64,000 nucleotides of DNA. Source: Serratia odorifera. GTDB taxonomy: Bacteria > Pseudomonadota > Gammaproteobacteria > Enterobacterales > Enterobacteriaceae. The DNA lies in contig NZ_LR134117.1 in NCBI RefSeq assembly GCF_900635445.1, positions 4,650,001 to 4,714,000 of the forward strand, given 5' to 3'. The first letter of the stretch is position 1; each line of letters begins with the position of its first letter. The translations under genes were made by a program, and so were the position numbers. The notes beneath the pieces are model-generated. The model was not told where the DNA came from and did not search any database. It saw nothing but the letters and a program-made list of their open reading frames with translations. Below, piece after piece: positions 19,867 to 29,830 of the stretch.

Positions 19867-20591
19867 ACAAACCCTTTGACGTCTCAGTGAGTTACAGGTG
19901 GCGGGCCGACGCCTGGTCGCTCGGCGTGACGGCAGCGACGTACGGGAACCCCGCAGGCCCGATTGTGAATAAACTGTATCACAGCCACAAAAAAAACCCA
20001 GAGACGACCCGCGATGGCAAGCAGAAATTAGAAGCGGATCATCATTCATCATCCCCCTGCTAGCGGTGTCATCGGCACTTTGCGCAATATGCAGCATTTA
20101 ATGTCGCAGCGATGGCACTACCAGAGCCCCCTGCAACAGCATTACAGCGATGTTGCGTCTTGGCACAAAAAATGCCACGCCAGTACGGCGGATAAAATCA
20201 GTTGTTTTAAAATAATTAACCTTATAATTTCTATCGCTAATTCGACTAAGTTACTCACTTTATTGGTTTATCTGGCTTTTACTTTTGCTGCCGCGTCGTG
20301 GTGCCCGGCAAGCGCACGTTTAATCCTCGACCCTGTGCGGTAATTTATGGTGTGATGGCGCTTCAATAACAGGATAATCCGGGTATACTCCTCGCTCTTT
20401 TGTGAGCATACCCCATGGCGTCAAGCAGCATCGCAATAGCGAGCGGGCGGATCCTCAAGGGCACGGCACGGGGCTGTGACCAGGGTAAACGCAACGATCG
20501 CCGCTCTCCTCTATATAGAGAGAAAACGCTTGAGACATGATGGGTATATCCAGATTTGGACACGCGCCTGACGAGGATGCTGTAACGCGCT
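19867..20591. other. 725-nt pepN/pncB divergent intergenic region
   Basis: No gene recognised. It must contain both divergent promoters. A plausible but weak pncB promoter is CTTCAA (20361-20366)-N17-TATACT (20384-20389), giving a leader near 195 nt. Inside that leader lies an imperfect hairpin GGGTATaCTC ... GAGcATACCC (20381-20413). No NadR-type TGTTTA-N6-TAAACA box was found. Two short open frames here lack ribosome sites. Confidence 0.5.
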
Positions 20592-21797
20592 ATGACTCAA
20601 TACGCCTCCCCGATTTTGACATCACTGCTTGATACTGATGCCTACAAGCTTCATATGCAGCAAGCAGTGTTCCATCGCTATCCCGCGATCACCGTCGCGG
20701 CCGAGTTCCGCTGCCGCGGAGACGAGCTGCTGGGTGAATATGCCGACGAGATCCGTGCGCAAGTCGCGCTGATGAGTCAGTTGGCGCTAACGGATGCCGA
20801 ATACCAGTATCTGTCCGGTTTGCCGTTTTTCCGCCAGGATTACCTTAACTGGCTGCGCAACTTCCGCTATGACCCGCAGCAGGTCAGCATTGATGACCAC
20901 GATGGGCACCTGCAGATCCGCATTGCCGGACCATGGCGTGAAGTGATCATGTGGGAAGTCCCCTTGCTGGCGGTGATCAGCGAAGTGGTGCACCGTCACC
21001 GCTCCCCGCAGGTGACGCCGGACGATGCGGTCGCACAATTGCGCGCCAAGTTGATACAGTTCAAGCAGTTGGCAGGCGATCTGGATATTTCCCGCTTCCG
21101 ACTGATGGACTTTGGTAGCCGCCGGCGCTTCTCGCAAGGGGTACAGCAGGCAATAGTCAGCACGCTAAAACAGGAATTTCCTTATCTCGTCGGCACCAGC
21201 AACTACGACTTGGCGCACCGGCTCGGCCTGACGCCGGTCGGTACCCAGGCACACGAATGGTTCCAGGCGCATCAGCAGATCAGTCCGGTGCTGGCCAATA
21301 GTCAACGCGCCGCGCTGCAAGCCTGGCTGGATGAATATCCGGATCAGTTGGGCGTTGCGCTCACCGACTGCATCACCATGGATGCCTTCCTGCGCGATTT
21401 CGGCCCGCAGTTTGCCGAACGCTATCAGGGGCTGCGTCACGACTCGGGCGATCCGTTCGAATGGGGCGAAAAAGCCATCGCCCATTACCAGAAACTCGGC
21501 ATCGATCCGATGAGTAAAACGCTGGTGTTTTCCGATAATCTGGATTTGAACAAAGCGCTGGCGTTGTATCGCCACTTTTATCAGCGCATCAATCTGGTGT
21601 TCGGCATCGGCACCCGCCTCACCTGCGATATTCCTGACGTCAAACCGCTGAATATCGTTATCAAACTGGTGGAGTGCAAAGGCAAACCGGTCGCCAAGCT
21701 GTCCGACAGCCCGGGCAAGACCATTTGCCAAGACCAGGCGTTTGTCAAGGCGCTGCGCAAGGCCTTTGACTTGCCGCTGGTGAAAAAGGCCAGTTGA
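20592..21797 (+). CDS. pncB: Nicotinate phosphoribosyltransferase
   Basis: NAD salvage: converts nicotinate and PRPP to nicotinate mononucleotide, with ATP hydrolysis. 401 aa beginning MTQYASPILTSLLDTDAYKL. Conserved motifs: FRCRGDELL, LMDFGSRRRFS, VGTSNYDLAHRLGLTPVGTQAHEW (the phosphoacceptor His region), LRHDSGDPFEWG and FGIGTRLTCD. Monocistronic, followed by a terminator at 21803. Confidence 0.96.
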   Translation: MTQYASPILTSLLDTDAYKLHMQQAVFHRYPAITVAAEFRCRGDELLGEYADEIRAQVALMSQLALTDAEYQYLSGLPFFRQDYLNWLRNFRYDPQQVSIDDHDGHLQIRIAGPWREVIMWEVPLLAVISEVVHRHRSPQVTPDDAVAQLRAKLIQFKQLAGDLDISRFRLMDFGSRRRFSQGVQQAIVSTLKQEFPYLVGTSNYDLAHRLGLTPVGTQAHEWFQAHQQISPVLANSQRAALQAWLDEYPDQLGVALTDCITMDAFLRDFGPQFAERYQGLRHDSGDPFEWGEKAIAHYQKLGIDPMSKTLVFSDNLDLNKALALYRHFYQRINLVFGIGTRLTCDIPDVKPLNIVIKLVECKGKPVAKLSDSPGKTICQDQAFVKALRKAFDLPLVKKAS

Positions 21798-21802
21798 ACT
21801 AC

Positions 21803-21832
21803 AGCCGGCAGCCCCTCAGGCCGGCTTTTTCC
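21803..21832 (+). terminator. Terminator of pncB
   Basis: AGCCGGC / GCCGGCT stem with a 10-nt loop followed by TTTTT, starting 6 nt past the pncB stop. Confidence 0.85.
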
Positions 21833-21998
21833 TGCTTCTTTATTCCCTGCAACGACACCCATGCCGCGATGCAAGAAATGTTGCACCAATCCGGTGATTT
21901 CTGCTTGTGCTCTGCACCGCGGCAAGTAACATAGTCTCATCCCCATTTTCTTGGGTGGTAAGCTATTTCTTCATCAAATCAATTAAAGAGAGAAATCT

Positions 21999-23399
21999 AT
22001 GAGCGTAGTGCCTGTATGCGACGTGCTGCAAGGGCGTGCTGCGGTTGACAGTGAAGTCACCGTGCGCGGCTGGGTACGTACCCGGAGAGATTCTAAAGCT
22101 GGTATCTCCTTCCTCGCCGTTTATGACGGCTCCTGCTTTGATCCGTTACAGGCCGTCGTTAATAATTCTCTGCCGAATTATCAGGATGAAGTGCTGCACC
22201 TGACGACAGGCTGTTCGGTTGAAGTGACCGGCAAGGTGGTGGCCTCCCCTGGCGAAGGCCAGAGCTTTGAGCTGCAAGCGACCGCCATCAAGGTGGTTGG
22301 TTGGGTGGACGATCCGGATACCTATCCAATGGCTGCCAAACGTCACAGCATTGAGTATCTGCGCGAAGTGGCCCACCTGCGCCCACGCACCAACCTGATC
22401 GGCGCAGTCGCACGCGTCCGCCATACGCTGGCACAGGCGATCCATCGTTTCTTACATGAAAACGGCTATTTCTGGGTATCCACGCCGCTGATCACCGCGT
22501 CCGATACCGAAGGTGCCGGCGAAATGTTCCGCGTCTCCACGCTGGATCTGGAAAACCTGCCGCGCGACGATAAGGGCGCTGTCGACTTCAGCCAGGACTT
22601 CTTCGGTAAAGAGGCCTTCCTGACCGTTTCCGGCCAGTTGAACGGCGAGACCTACGCCTGCGCGTTATCAAAAGTTTACACCTTCGGCCCGACTTTCCGT
22701 GCGGAAAATTCCAACACCAGCCGTCACCTGGCCGAGTTCTGGATGGTCGAGCCGGAAGTGGCCTTCGCCTCGCTGGATGACGTTGCCGGCTTGGCGGAAA
22801 GCATGCTGAAGTATGTCTTCCAGGCCGTGCTTGATGAACGTGCCGATGACATGCAGTTCTTTGCCGAGCGGGTAGATAAAGACGCGGTTGAACGTCTGAA
22901 ACGCTTTGTTACCTCTGATTTTGCCCAGGTTGATTACACCGACGCCGTCGAGATCCTGCTGGCGTCCGGTCAAACCTTTGAAAACCCGGTATCCTGGGGC
23001 ATTGACCTGTCGTCTGAACACGAGCGTTATCTGGCCGAGAAACACTTTAAGGCCCCGGTAGTGGTCAAGAATTATCCGAAGGACATCAAAGCCTTCTATA
23101 TGCGTATGAACGAAGATGGCAAAACCGTCGCGGCGATGGATGTTCTGGCGCCGGGAATTGGCGAAATCATCGGCGGATCGCAGCGTGAAGAGCGACTTGA
23201 TGTGCTCGATCAGCGTCTGGAAGAGATGGGTCTGAACAAGGAAGACTACTGGTGGTATCGCGATCTGCGCCGTTACGGCACCGTTCCGCACTCCGGTTTC
23301 GGCCTCGGATTTGAACGTTTAATCGCCTATGTGACCGGCGTGCAGAACGTTCGTGATGTGATTCCATTCCCACGCACGCCACGAAACGCCAGCTTCTAA
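21999..23399 (+). CDS. asnS: Asparaginyl-tRNA synthetase
   Basis: Class IIb aminoacyl-tRNA synthetase charging tRNA-Asn. 466 aa: N-terminal OB-fold anticodon-binding domain (about 15-115, VTVRGWVRTRRDSKAGISF), then the catalytic core. Motif 2 is TFRAENSNTSRHLAEFWMVE and motif 3 is GFGLGFERLIAYVTG. An AGAGAG ribosome site precedes the ATG. Terminator directly downstream at 23442. Confidence 0.97.
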   Translation: MSVVPVCDVLQGRAAVDSEVTVRGWVRTRRDSKAGISFLAVYDGSCFDPLQAVVNNSLPNYQDEVLHLTTGCSVEVTGKVVASPGEGQSFELQATAIKVVGWVDDPDTYPMAAKRHSIEYLREVAHLRPRTNLIGAVARVRHTLAQAIHRFLHENGYFWVSTPLITASDTEGAGEMFRVSTLDLENLPRDDKGAVDFSQDFFGKEAFLTVSGQLNGETYACALSKVYTFGPTFRAENSNTSRHLAEFWMVEPEVAFASLDDVAGLAESMLKYVFQAVLDERADDMQFFAERVDKDAVERLKRFVTSDFAQVDYTDAVEILLASGQTFENPVSWGIDLSSEHERYLAEKHFKAPVVVKNYPKDIKAFYMRMNEDGKTVAAMDVLAPGIGEIIGGSQREERLDVLDQRLEEMGLNKEDYWWYRDLRRYGTVPHSGFGLGFERLIAYVTGVQNVRDVIPFPRTPRNASF

Positions 23400-23441
23400 T
23401 TAACGACGCTAAACAGTTTCGACACCATTTTGTTACAAAAC

Positions 23442-23475
23442 AAAGGCCAGCCTCGCTGGCCTTTCGCATTTTTTA
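23442..23475 (+). terminator. Terminator of asnS
   Basis: AAAGGCCAGC-CTC-GCTGGCCTTT stem-loop followed by CGCATTTTTTATT. It separates asnS from the ompF promoter. Confidence 0.88.
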
Positions 23476-23510
23476 TTATTGACCTGCGTCACAAAGTTCC
23501 CTTTCATTAA

Positions 23511-23590
23511 TATCTTGTTACACATTGTTTCCTATTGAAACCTGATTGCGATATTAGTAGCATTTTCGCTCTAGATTAACCCGACGGTGA
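23511..23590 (+). promoter_or_regulatory. ompF promoter with OmpR-type boxes
   Basis: Three segments align with the E. coli ompF OmpR sites F1-F3 as I remember them: CTTGTTACACATT (23514-23526), TATTGAAACCTG (23533-23544) and GTAGCATTTTCG (23557-23568), in the same order and spacing. The following leader (about 23590-23699) is also closely similar to the E. coli ompF leader, including the GCAGACACA and AATAGTTCC stretches and the MicF-pairing GAGGGTAATAATGATG region. Osmotic control by OmpR and sRNA control by MicF are therefore likely; no micF gene is in the window. Confidence 0.75.
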
Positions 23591-23699
23591 ATGGAACACT
23601 GCGTGCAGACACAGGACGACACCAATCTATCAACAATAGTTCCAAAAGAATTATTGGCGGCAGTGGCAAGGTGTCCGAATAACACCAATGAGGGTAATA

Positions 23700-24812
23700 A
23701 TGATGAAGCGCAACATTCTTGCAGTGGTAATTCCAGCTCTGTTGGCTGCTGGTGCAGCAAACGCAGCTGAGATCTATAACAAAGACGGCAACAAGCTGGA
23801 TCTGTACGGTAAAGTTGACGGCCTGCACTACTTCTCTGACAGCAAAGGCGACGACGGCGACCAATCTTACGTTCGTTTCGGCTTCAAAGGTGAAACTCAG
23901 ATTACTGACCAACTGACCGGTTACGGCCAGTGGGAATACAACGTTCAGGCTAACCACGCTGAATCTCAAGGCACCGAAGGCACCAAGACTCGTCTGGGCT
24001 TCGCGGGTCTGAAATTTGCTGACTACGGTTCATTCGATTACGGCCGTAACTACGGCGTTCTGTACGACGTGGAAGGCTGGACCGATATGCTGCCAGAGTT
24101 CGGCGGCGACACCTACACCATTACCGACAACTACATGACCGGCCGTACCAACGGCGTTGCGACTTATCGTAACAACAACTTCTTCGGTCTGGTTGACGGC
24201 TGGAACTTTGCCGTTCAGTACCAGGGCAAAAACGAAAACGACGGTCGCGAGCTGAAAAAACAAAACGGCGACGGTTGGGGCCTGTCTACTACTTATGACA
24301 TCCTGGATTCCGGCGTGAGCGTGGGTGCGGCATACGCATCTTCCGACCGTACCGATGCCCAGACCCGTGAGTCTACCGCACGTGGTGACAAGGCTGATGC
24401 ATGGACCGTGGGCGCGAAATACGACGCTAACAACGTGTACCTGGCAGCCATGTACTCAGAAACCCGTAACATGACTCCTTACGGCGAAGCGTACAACACC
24501 ATCGCTGACAAAACCCAGAACTTCGAAGTCACCGCACAGTACCAGTTCGACTTCGGTCTGCGTCCAGAAGTGTCTTACCTGCAGTCCAAAGGCAAGCAAC
24601 TGGCTGGCCGTTCTGCTAACAACGCAACCTTCAATGGCGGCGATGCAGATCTGGTTAAATACGTTTCTGTAGGTACCACTTACTACTTCAACAAAAACAT
24701 GTCTACCTACGTTGATTACAAAATCAACCTGCTGGACGAAAACGAATTCACCAAAGCCAACGCCATCTCTACCGACGACGTTGTTGCTGTTGGTCTGGTT
24801 TACCAGTTCTAA
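23700..24812 (+). CDS. ompF: Outer-membrane porin OmpF
   Basis: Trimeric 16-stranded general diffusion porin. 370-aa precursor with a 22-residue signal peptide (MMKRNILAVVIPALLAAGAANA) and mature start AEIYNKDGNKLDLYGKVDGL. The L3 constriction loop with PEFGGDTYT is visible, and the last residue is Phe (VYQF), needed for BAM assembly. Start ATG 23700 follows GAGGGTAATA. Codon use is the biased type of highly expressed genes. OmpF rather than OmpC or OmpN is chosen from the asnS-ompF-aspC order and the leader. Confidence 0.93.
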   Translation: MMKRNILAVVIPALLAAGAANAAEIYNKDGNKLDLYGKVDGLHYFSDSKGDDGDQSYVRFGFKGETQITDQLTGYGQWEYNVQANHAESQGTEGTKTRLGFAGLKFADYGSFDYGRNYGVLYDVEGWTDMLPEFGGDTYTITDNYMTGRTNGVATYRNNNFFGLVDGWNFAVQYQGKNENDGRELKKQNGDGWGLSTTYDILDSGVSVGAAYASSDRTDAQTRESTARGDKADAWTVGAKYDANNVYLAAMYSETRNMTPYGEAYNTIADKTQNFEVTAQYQFDFGLRPEVSYLQSKGKQLAGRSANNATFNGGDADLVKYVSVGTTYYFNKNMSTYVDYKINLLDENEFTKANAISTDDVVAVGLVYQF

Positions 24813-24856
24813 TTCGTTACTCGCTTAACGGCGGTTCGCTGCCGGACAAGTTAATC

Positions 24857-24885
24857 AAACAGGGCTTCGGCCCTGTTTTTGTTTG
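24857..24885 (+). terminator. Terminator of ompF
   Basis: AAACAGGGC-TTCG-GCCCTGTTT with a UUCG-type tetraloop followed by TTGTTTG; classic strong intrinsic terminator 45 nt past the stop. Confidence 0.93.
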
Positions 24886-25060
24886 TTGCCACCGTTTAAA
24901 TTTTTATCCTGCCTGAAGGCCTTTTTCCGTCATTTTTTGTGCTGAATATGCGCCCATCACAAGATCGAGGTGTTTTTCTCGCAAACGGTTGGCAAAGCGC
25001 ATAACTGGCGCTACCCTGATGCCTCTGACTGCTTAACTCTAAGCCATGGAAGCATCTGAC

Positions 25061-26256
25061 ATGTTTGAAAAGATCACCGCTGCACCAGCCGATCCCATTC
25101 TGGGTTTGACCGATATTTTCCGCGCGGACGCCCGTCCGAACAAAATCAACCTGGGTATCGGCGTCTATAAAGACGAAACTGGCAAAACGCCAGTGCTGAC
25201 CAGCGTGAAAAAAGCCGAGCAGTACCTGCTGGAAAACGAAACCACCAAAAATTATCTCGGTATTGAAGGGCATCCCGGCGTTCGCCACCTGCACGCAGGA
25301 ACTGCTGTTCGGCAAAGACAGCGCCATCATCAGCGACAAGCGTGCCCGCACCGCGCAAACGCCAGGCGGCACCGGTGGTCTGCGCGTTGCCGGTGACTTC
25401 ATCGCCAACCAGACCAGCGCCAAGCGCGTCTGGATCAGCAACCCCAAGCTGGCCAAACCACAAAAACGTGTTTTAGTGCTGCCGGCCTGGAAGTGCTGGA
25501 ATATGATTATTATGATGCCGACAACCCATGCGCTGAACTTTGACGGTCTGATTAACAGCCTGAAACAGGCGCAAGCTGGCGACGTAGTGGTATTCCACGG
25601 CTGCTGCCACAACCCGACCGGCATCGATCCAACGCCGGAACAATGGAGCCAGTTGGCCGAGCTTTCCGCCCAAAGTGGCTGGTTGCCGCTGTTCGACTTC
25701 GCCTATCAGGGCTTTGCCAACGGCTTGGAAGAAGACGCTCAGGGCCTGCGTATTTCGCGGCCAAGCATCAGGAACTGATCGTCGCCCAGCTCGTACTCGA
25801 AGAACTTTGGCCTGTATAACGAACGCGTAGGCGCCTGCACCGTCGTCGCTGCGGATGCCGACACCGCCGATCGTGCCTTTAGTCAGGTAAAAGCGGCGAT
25901 TCGCGCCAACTACTCCAACCCGCCTTCACACGGCGCCGCCGGTGGTAGCGACCATCCTGAGCAATGAGGCATTGCGCGCCATCTGGGAGCAGGAACTGAC
26001 CGACATGCGTCAACGCATCCATCGCATGCGCCAGCTGTTCGTCAATACCCTGCAGGAAAAGGGAGCGGAGCAGGATTTCAGCTTTATCATCAACCAGAAC
26101 GGCATGTTCTCGTTCAGCGGCCTGACCAAAGAACAGGTGCTGCGTCTGCGCGATGAGTTTGGCGTGTATGCGGTAAACTCCGGTCGCGTCAACGTGGCAG
26201 GCATGACGCCAGACAATATGGCGCCACTGTGTGAAGCCATCGTCGCCGTGCTGTAA
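25061..26256 (+). CDS. aspC: Aspartate aminotransferase, seven indels as sequenced
   Basis: PLP enzyme interconverting aspartate/2-oxoglutarate and oxaloacetate/glutamate. The start MFEKITAAPADPILGLTDIF and end VAGMTPDNMAPLCEAIVAVL are intact, and family motifs (ARTAQTPGGTG, FHGCCHNPTG, FDFAYQGFA) occur in sequence but in shifting frames. Reading against the family I infer extra bases near 25268, 25444, 25474, 25525, 25787 and 25940 and one missing base near 25754. The net +5 gives exactly 396 aa, the E. coli length. The region coding the PLP-Lys motif SSYSKNFGLYNER (about 25787-25820) is readable after correction. Almost all indels are in homopolymers; I read this as assembly error, not decay. 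Confidence 0.9.
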
Positions 26257-26277
26257 TCACCGGCCGGTAACGAACGA

Positions 26278-26306
26278 AAAAGGGGCGCCAATGCGCCCCT
26301 TTGGTT
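26278..26306. terminator. Bidirectional terminator between aspC and gloC
   Basis: AAAGGGGCGC-CAAT-GCGCCCCTTT hairpin between convergent genes, with an A-run on the left (a U-tract for the minus strand) and GGTTTT on the right. Confidence 0.9.
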
Positions 26307-26322
26307 TTCTGCCGCTGGCAGA

Positions 26323-26972
26323 TTACCAGACTGCCGGTTCTTCGCGCAGGAACGGGTTATGCAGGCGCTCCTGACCGAAGGTCGACATAGGGCCATGGCC
26401 GGGAATAAACGCCATATCGTCGCCCTGCGGCAGTAATTTGCTATGGATAGCGTTGATCAGTGCCTGATGATCGCCGCGAGGGAAGTCCGTGCGCCCCACT
26501 CCGCCGTTGAACAGCACATCGCCCACCAGTGCCAGACGAGCTTCATCGTTGATGAAAACGATATGCCCCGGCGTATGCCCCGGGCAATGCAGTACCTTCA
26601 GCGTCATGGCACCAACCTGTACCGTATCGCCTTCCGCCAGCCAGCGGGTTGGCGTTAGCGGCGCACACTCTTCCAGCCCAAACATGCGGCTTTGCGCCGG
26701 CAAGCCATCGAGCCAGAAGGCGTCTTCCTTGTCAGGGCCGTAGATCGGCACCTGATAGTGTTCAGCCAGCTCCGCCGCAGCGCCGACGTGGTCAAGATGA
26801 CCATGCGTCAGCAGGATTTGCGTCAGCGTCACGCCGGCCTCCGCCACCGCCGCCTGCAGTTTTTCCGCTTCGCCGCCGGGATCGACCAACGCCGCCTGAC
26901 GTGTCTCATCACACCAGATCAACGTACAGTTCTGGCTAAACGCGGTAACGGGGAATAATTTTTATAGTTCAT
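26323..26972 (-). CDS. gloC: Hydroxyacylglutathione hydrolase GloC (YcbL), two indels near start
   Basis: Metallo-beta-lactamase-fold type II glyoxalase; hydrolyses S-lactoylglutathione. Metal site THGHLDHVG, then CPGHTPGH and PGHGP. The simple open frame starts at a TTG (MIWCDE) and lacks the N-terminus. Upstream, ATG 26972 reads MNYKIIPVTAFSQNCTLIWCDE if one A (A5 run) and one C (C4 run) near 26951-26966 are removed. This yields 215 aa, the E. coli YcbL length. Convergent with aspC, downstream of mepK. Confidence 0.88.
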
Positions 26973-27034
26973 AAAGCTCCAACAGCCACGGCGCCGAACC
27001 TGCCGGCCGGCGCGTCAATCAGCGTACTGCATGA

Positions 27035-27584
27035 TTACCAGGTCCGAGCCGGGCCGGTATCAATGTGTACAAAGTTGCTACGTGGGTAATATCCTACACC
27101 ACCCGCACGCATTTTTAACGCGGCCTTGCGGGATATTACTCAGTTGGATACCTTCGATATGGAAATCCATCGCCTGCCCTTTGGTATGGTAGCTGTGCTT
27201 GGCCACACCGCGGCTGTGCGATCGCAATTCATTATTGGTCCCCAGAGAACGATAACCAGAGACTAACTGAACCGGTTTGCTGGTTCCGAGCAGGCCCTGC
27301 AAACGATATAAATGATCGAACAGACGCGGGTCTATCGATTTCACTTTATTTGCACGGTAATCGCGGAAAAGATGATTTAGACGAGCCAGCTCTTCTTTAT
27401 TATAACCTTTGCCATCAAAGAATTCGGCTTTAAGCGATTCTCCGGTATGCAGGTTATTTACTACCAGAATACGTGGGCGAGAAGTTGAAAGGCTGGCAAA
27501 TGCTTGCCCTGGGAGCAGCGCTATACCCATGGCAGCCGTACCTAACGTTAACCACTTACGGCGGTGATGATCTATTTTGTCCAT
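27035..27584 (-). CDS. mepK: Peptidoglycan endopeptidase MepK (YcbK), one frameshift
   Basis: Periplasmic murein endopeptidase that cleaves 3-3 (and 4-3) crosslinks; family DUF882/M15-like. N-terminal twin-arginine-like signal (RRKWLTLGTAAMGIALLPGQAFA). Zinc-binding region HSRGVAKHSYHTKGQAMDFH. The open frame ends early; removing one C from the CCC at 27130-27132 (plus-strand GGG) restores SNIRKAALKMRAGGVGYYP and the terminal FVHIDTGPARTW with the last metal His. Corrected length 182 aa equals E. coli. It lies just downstream of ldtD, which forms the 3-3 crosslinks it cuts. Confidence 0.9.
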
Positions 27585-27644
27585 GTTTCTGTCAAACCCG
27601 GCAAGAATATCAAAAAAATATGCACAAAAAAGCGCACTGCCCGA

Positions 27645-27673
27645 ACCATAACCGCCTACGCAGGCTGAGTCAA
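27645..27673 (-). promoter_or_regulatory. Candidate sigma-70 promoter of mepK
   Basis: On the minus strand TTGACT-N17-TATGGT, five of six and four of six consensus bases, about 60 nt upstream of the mepK ATG. Found by eye only. Confidence 0.45.
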
Positions 27674-27766
27674 CCCGTGATGTCCCGCGGTTTACCGGCC
27701 CCCAGAGTCTGGGCGCCGGCCATATGGTCCGATATTCTGACCGTTATTTATTTATAATTACTGCAT

Positions 27767-29608
27767 TTATTGCATTAATTTTTCGGCCTGAGCCAAAATT
27801 TGTGCGCCGGATCTCACCGTATTATCGTAATTGTAAATATCTGTACGGAATTGTGGCTTTCCGTCATCAGATACCCAGGCGGTTAAATAATACAATTTAA
27901 CCGGGATATGCTGACGTACATTGACATAGGTGGTATTTCCCTGTTTCAGGGTTGAAGAAACGCGGCTATTGTTCCAACCGGCATCCTGCAACAGCATATT
28001 GGCCAAATCGGACGCCTTATTTACCCGAACGCAACCGGAACTGAGCGCACGGATATCCTTTTGGAACAGATTATGATTCGGCGTATCGTGCAGATAGATG
28101 GCATCCGAACTGGGCATATTGAATTTGAAACGACCCAGCGAGTTGGTGGCGCCCGGTGCCTGACGAATGCGATACGGGAAGTTGCGCGCTGATACCATAT
28201 TCCAGTCAATCATTGACGGATCAATCACTTCGGCATCGTTGCTCCAGCCGGAAAGCACGGTATAGCCGTGTTTACGGAAATAGTTGGCGTCACGCATCGC
28301 TTTCGGCACGATGTCTTCACGCACCAGCGTGGTCGGTACGTTCCACGGCGGGTTAACCACCACATTATTCAATGCGCTGCTCATCATCGGCGTCTTGCGG
28401 CTGGGGCGACCAACGATCACCCGCGACGACAGCACTTCATTGCCGTTCTGGTAATAGACCAGTGAATAGTTGGGAATATTGACCATGATGCCGTTGCTGA
28501 CGCGTCCTGGCAGGATACGCAGCCGCTGAATGTTCAATGCCAGCAGCGACGCTCGCATTTGCGGCGACACGTTCAGCCATTCGCGCGTCCGCACGCCGAT
28601 GATCCCGTCGGTACTCAGCCCCTGCCATTTCTGAAAGCGCTTCACACCCTCGACCAGTTCGCTGGAATACAGATTGTCAGCCATCGATGCCGCTGCTGGC
28701 GGCTGCTGCAATAGCGCGCCGTCGGTGGGCGCAGTGATATTATCCACCGGCGCCGCCGACGGGCTGACCACCGTGCCGCGGTTCTCGCGCAGCGCTTCTT
28801 CATCAACGGATAAATCGTCATCCGCCACCGGTGCGGCAGCGCGATTAACCACCGTCGGCTGTTGCGCAGGCAGACTGGCGGCGGGAATATCGCTCATCAT
28901 GCCGGTACGCTGCAGTATCTCACGCAGCGCGGGGATATCGTTGCTGATCTCGCCCGGTCGCAGGCTCGGCCCATTAGCCAGTCGCGGCCAGGGGCGGCTA
29001 TCGGCCAACATGTCACGCAGCGCTTGATGCATTTTGGCATATTGCGGGTGCTGTGGCGCCAGCGACTCAACGTACGCCTGCGCCTTGCCCTGCCGCACCG
29101 CCAACTGCCACTGGTTGATGACGGTACCCGGCGGCGTGGCCAGTTTGTACGGAATATTACTGTATAACCAGTTGTTGCCGTTGGCGCCGATTGACGACAC
29201 AAACTGCAGATAACCGAGCATGGCGTCGGACAGGACGATATCCCGGCCCATATCGCTGATGGCCGGATCGGTCAGTTGCCTGACCCATTGGGTAAACTGC
29301 GGCTGTATGCCAGAAATGGCCAGTTCCGCCAATTGTTGCTGGAACTGCTGCACCGCCTCGCGATCCTGCCACATCGGCTGCATCTGATTGGCCGCATACA
29401 ACGGTGCCAAGGTTGAAAGGTAGTGCGGTGTCACGCCGCCAGGCAACGCCGCAACCAGTTCGGAACGGCTTTGCGCGACCGACATGCTGGAGGACGCGGC
29501 GGGAAACGCCGGCACGGTGGCCCATGCGGGTAACGACGCGGCAAAACTACCTGCAATTGCGCAACTCAGCGCCAGACGTCGTACAGTGCTTCCTTTTATA
29601 AGCAACAT
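27767..29608 (-). CDS. ldtD: L,D-transpeptidase LdtD (YcbB)
   Basis: Periplasmic enzyme forming meso-DAP to meso-DAP (3-3) crosslinks in murein; gives beta-lactam bypass in E. coli. 613 aa: signal peptide (LALSCAIAGSFAASLPAWA), N-terminal scaffold, a peptidoglycan-binding-like segment (FQKWQGLSTDGIIGVRTREWL, about 325-345), and YkuD catalytic domain with HDTPNHNLF and the nucleophile Cys near residue 526 in SSGCVRVNK. A low-complexity Ala/Pro/Asp linker lies around 260-300. Same strand as mepK, about 180 nt apart. Confidence 0.96.
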   Translation of the reverse strand: MLLIKGSTVRRLALSCAIAGSFAASLPAWATVPAFPAASSSMSVAQSRSELVAALPGGVTPHYLSTLAPLYAANQMQPMWQDREAVQQFQQQLAELAISGIQPQFTQWVRQLTDPAISDMGRDIVLSDAMLGYLQFVSSIGANGNNWLYSNIPYKLATPPGTVINQWQLAVRQGKAQAYVESLAPQHPQYAKMHQALRDMLADSRPWPRLANGPSLRPGEISNDIPALREILQRTGMMSDIPAASLPAQQPTVVNRAAAPVADDDLSVDEEALRENRGTVVSPSAAPVDNITAPTDGALLQQPPAAASMADNLYSSELVEGVKRFQKWQGLSTDGIIGVRTREWLNVSPQMRASLLALNIQRLRILPGRVSNGIMVNIPNYSLVYYQNGNEVLSSRVIVGRPSRKTPMMSSALNNVVVNPPWNVPTTLVREDIVPKAMRDANYFRKHGYTVLSGWSNDAEVIDPSMIDWNMVSARNFPYRIRQAPGATNSLGRFKFNMPSSDAIYLHDTPNHNLFQKDIRALSSGCVRVNKASDLANMLLQDAGWNNSRVSSTLKQGNTTYVNVRQHIPVKLYYLTAWVSDDGKPQFRTDIYNYDNTVRSGAQILAQAEKLMQ

Positions 29609-29774
29609 CCCTTGCCCCCTGTATGCTCACAAAAATACATCAAAGTTTACTGCTTAATCCAAGTATACAAACAGAAAGGCTGCTTTGCTCTCAGACAGCA
29701 CAGAATTACTGTTTATTTCATTAAGCTAGCCGATGGTTGTCGGCGGCCAAAAACGCACTATCATCCTCGTCCCG

Positions 29775-29805
29775 AAAAAAAATAGCCACCCCAAGGCGGC
29801 TATTT
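29775..29805 (-). terminator. Terminator of the muk operon
   Basis: AAATAGCC(g)CC-TTGG-GG(t)GGCTATTT with one mismatch, followed on the minus strand by TTTTTTTTC; 25 nt past the mukB stop. Confidence 0.88.
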
Positions 29806-29830
29806 TCAGATTTTTAAGGACGCTTTTGGC

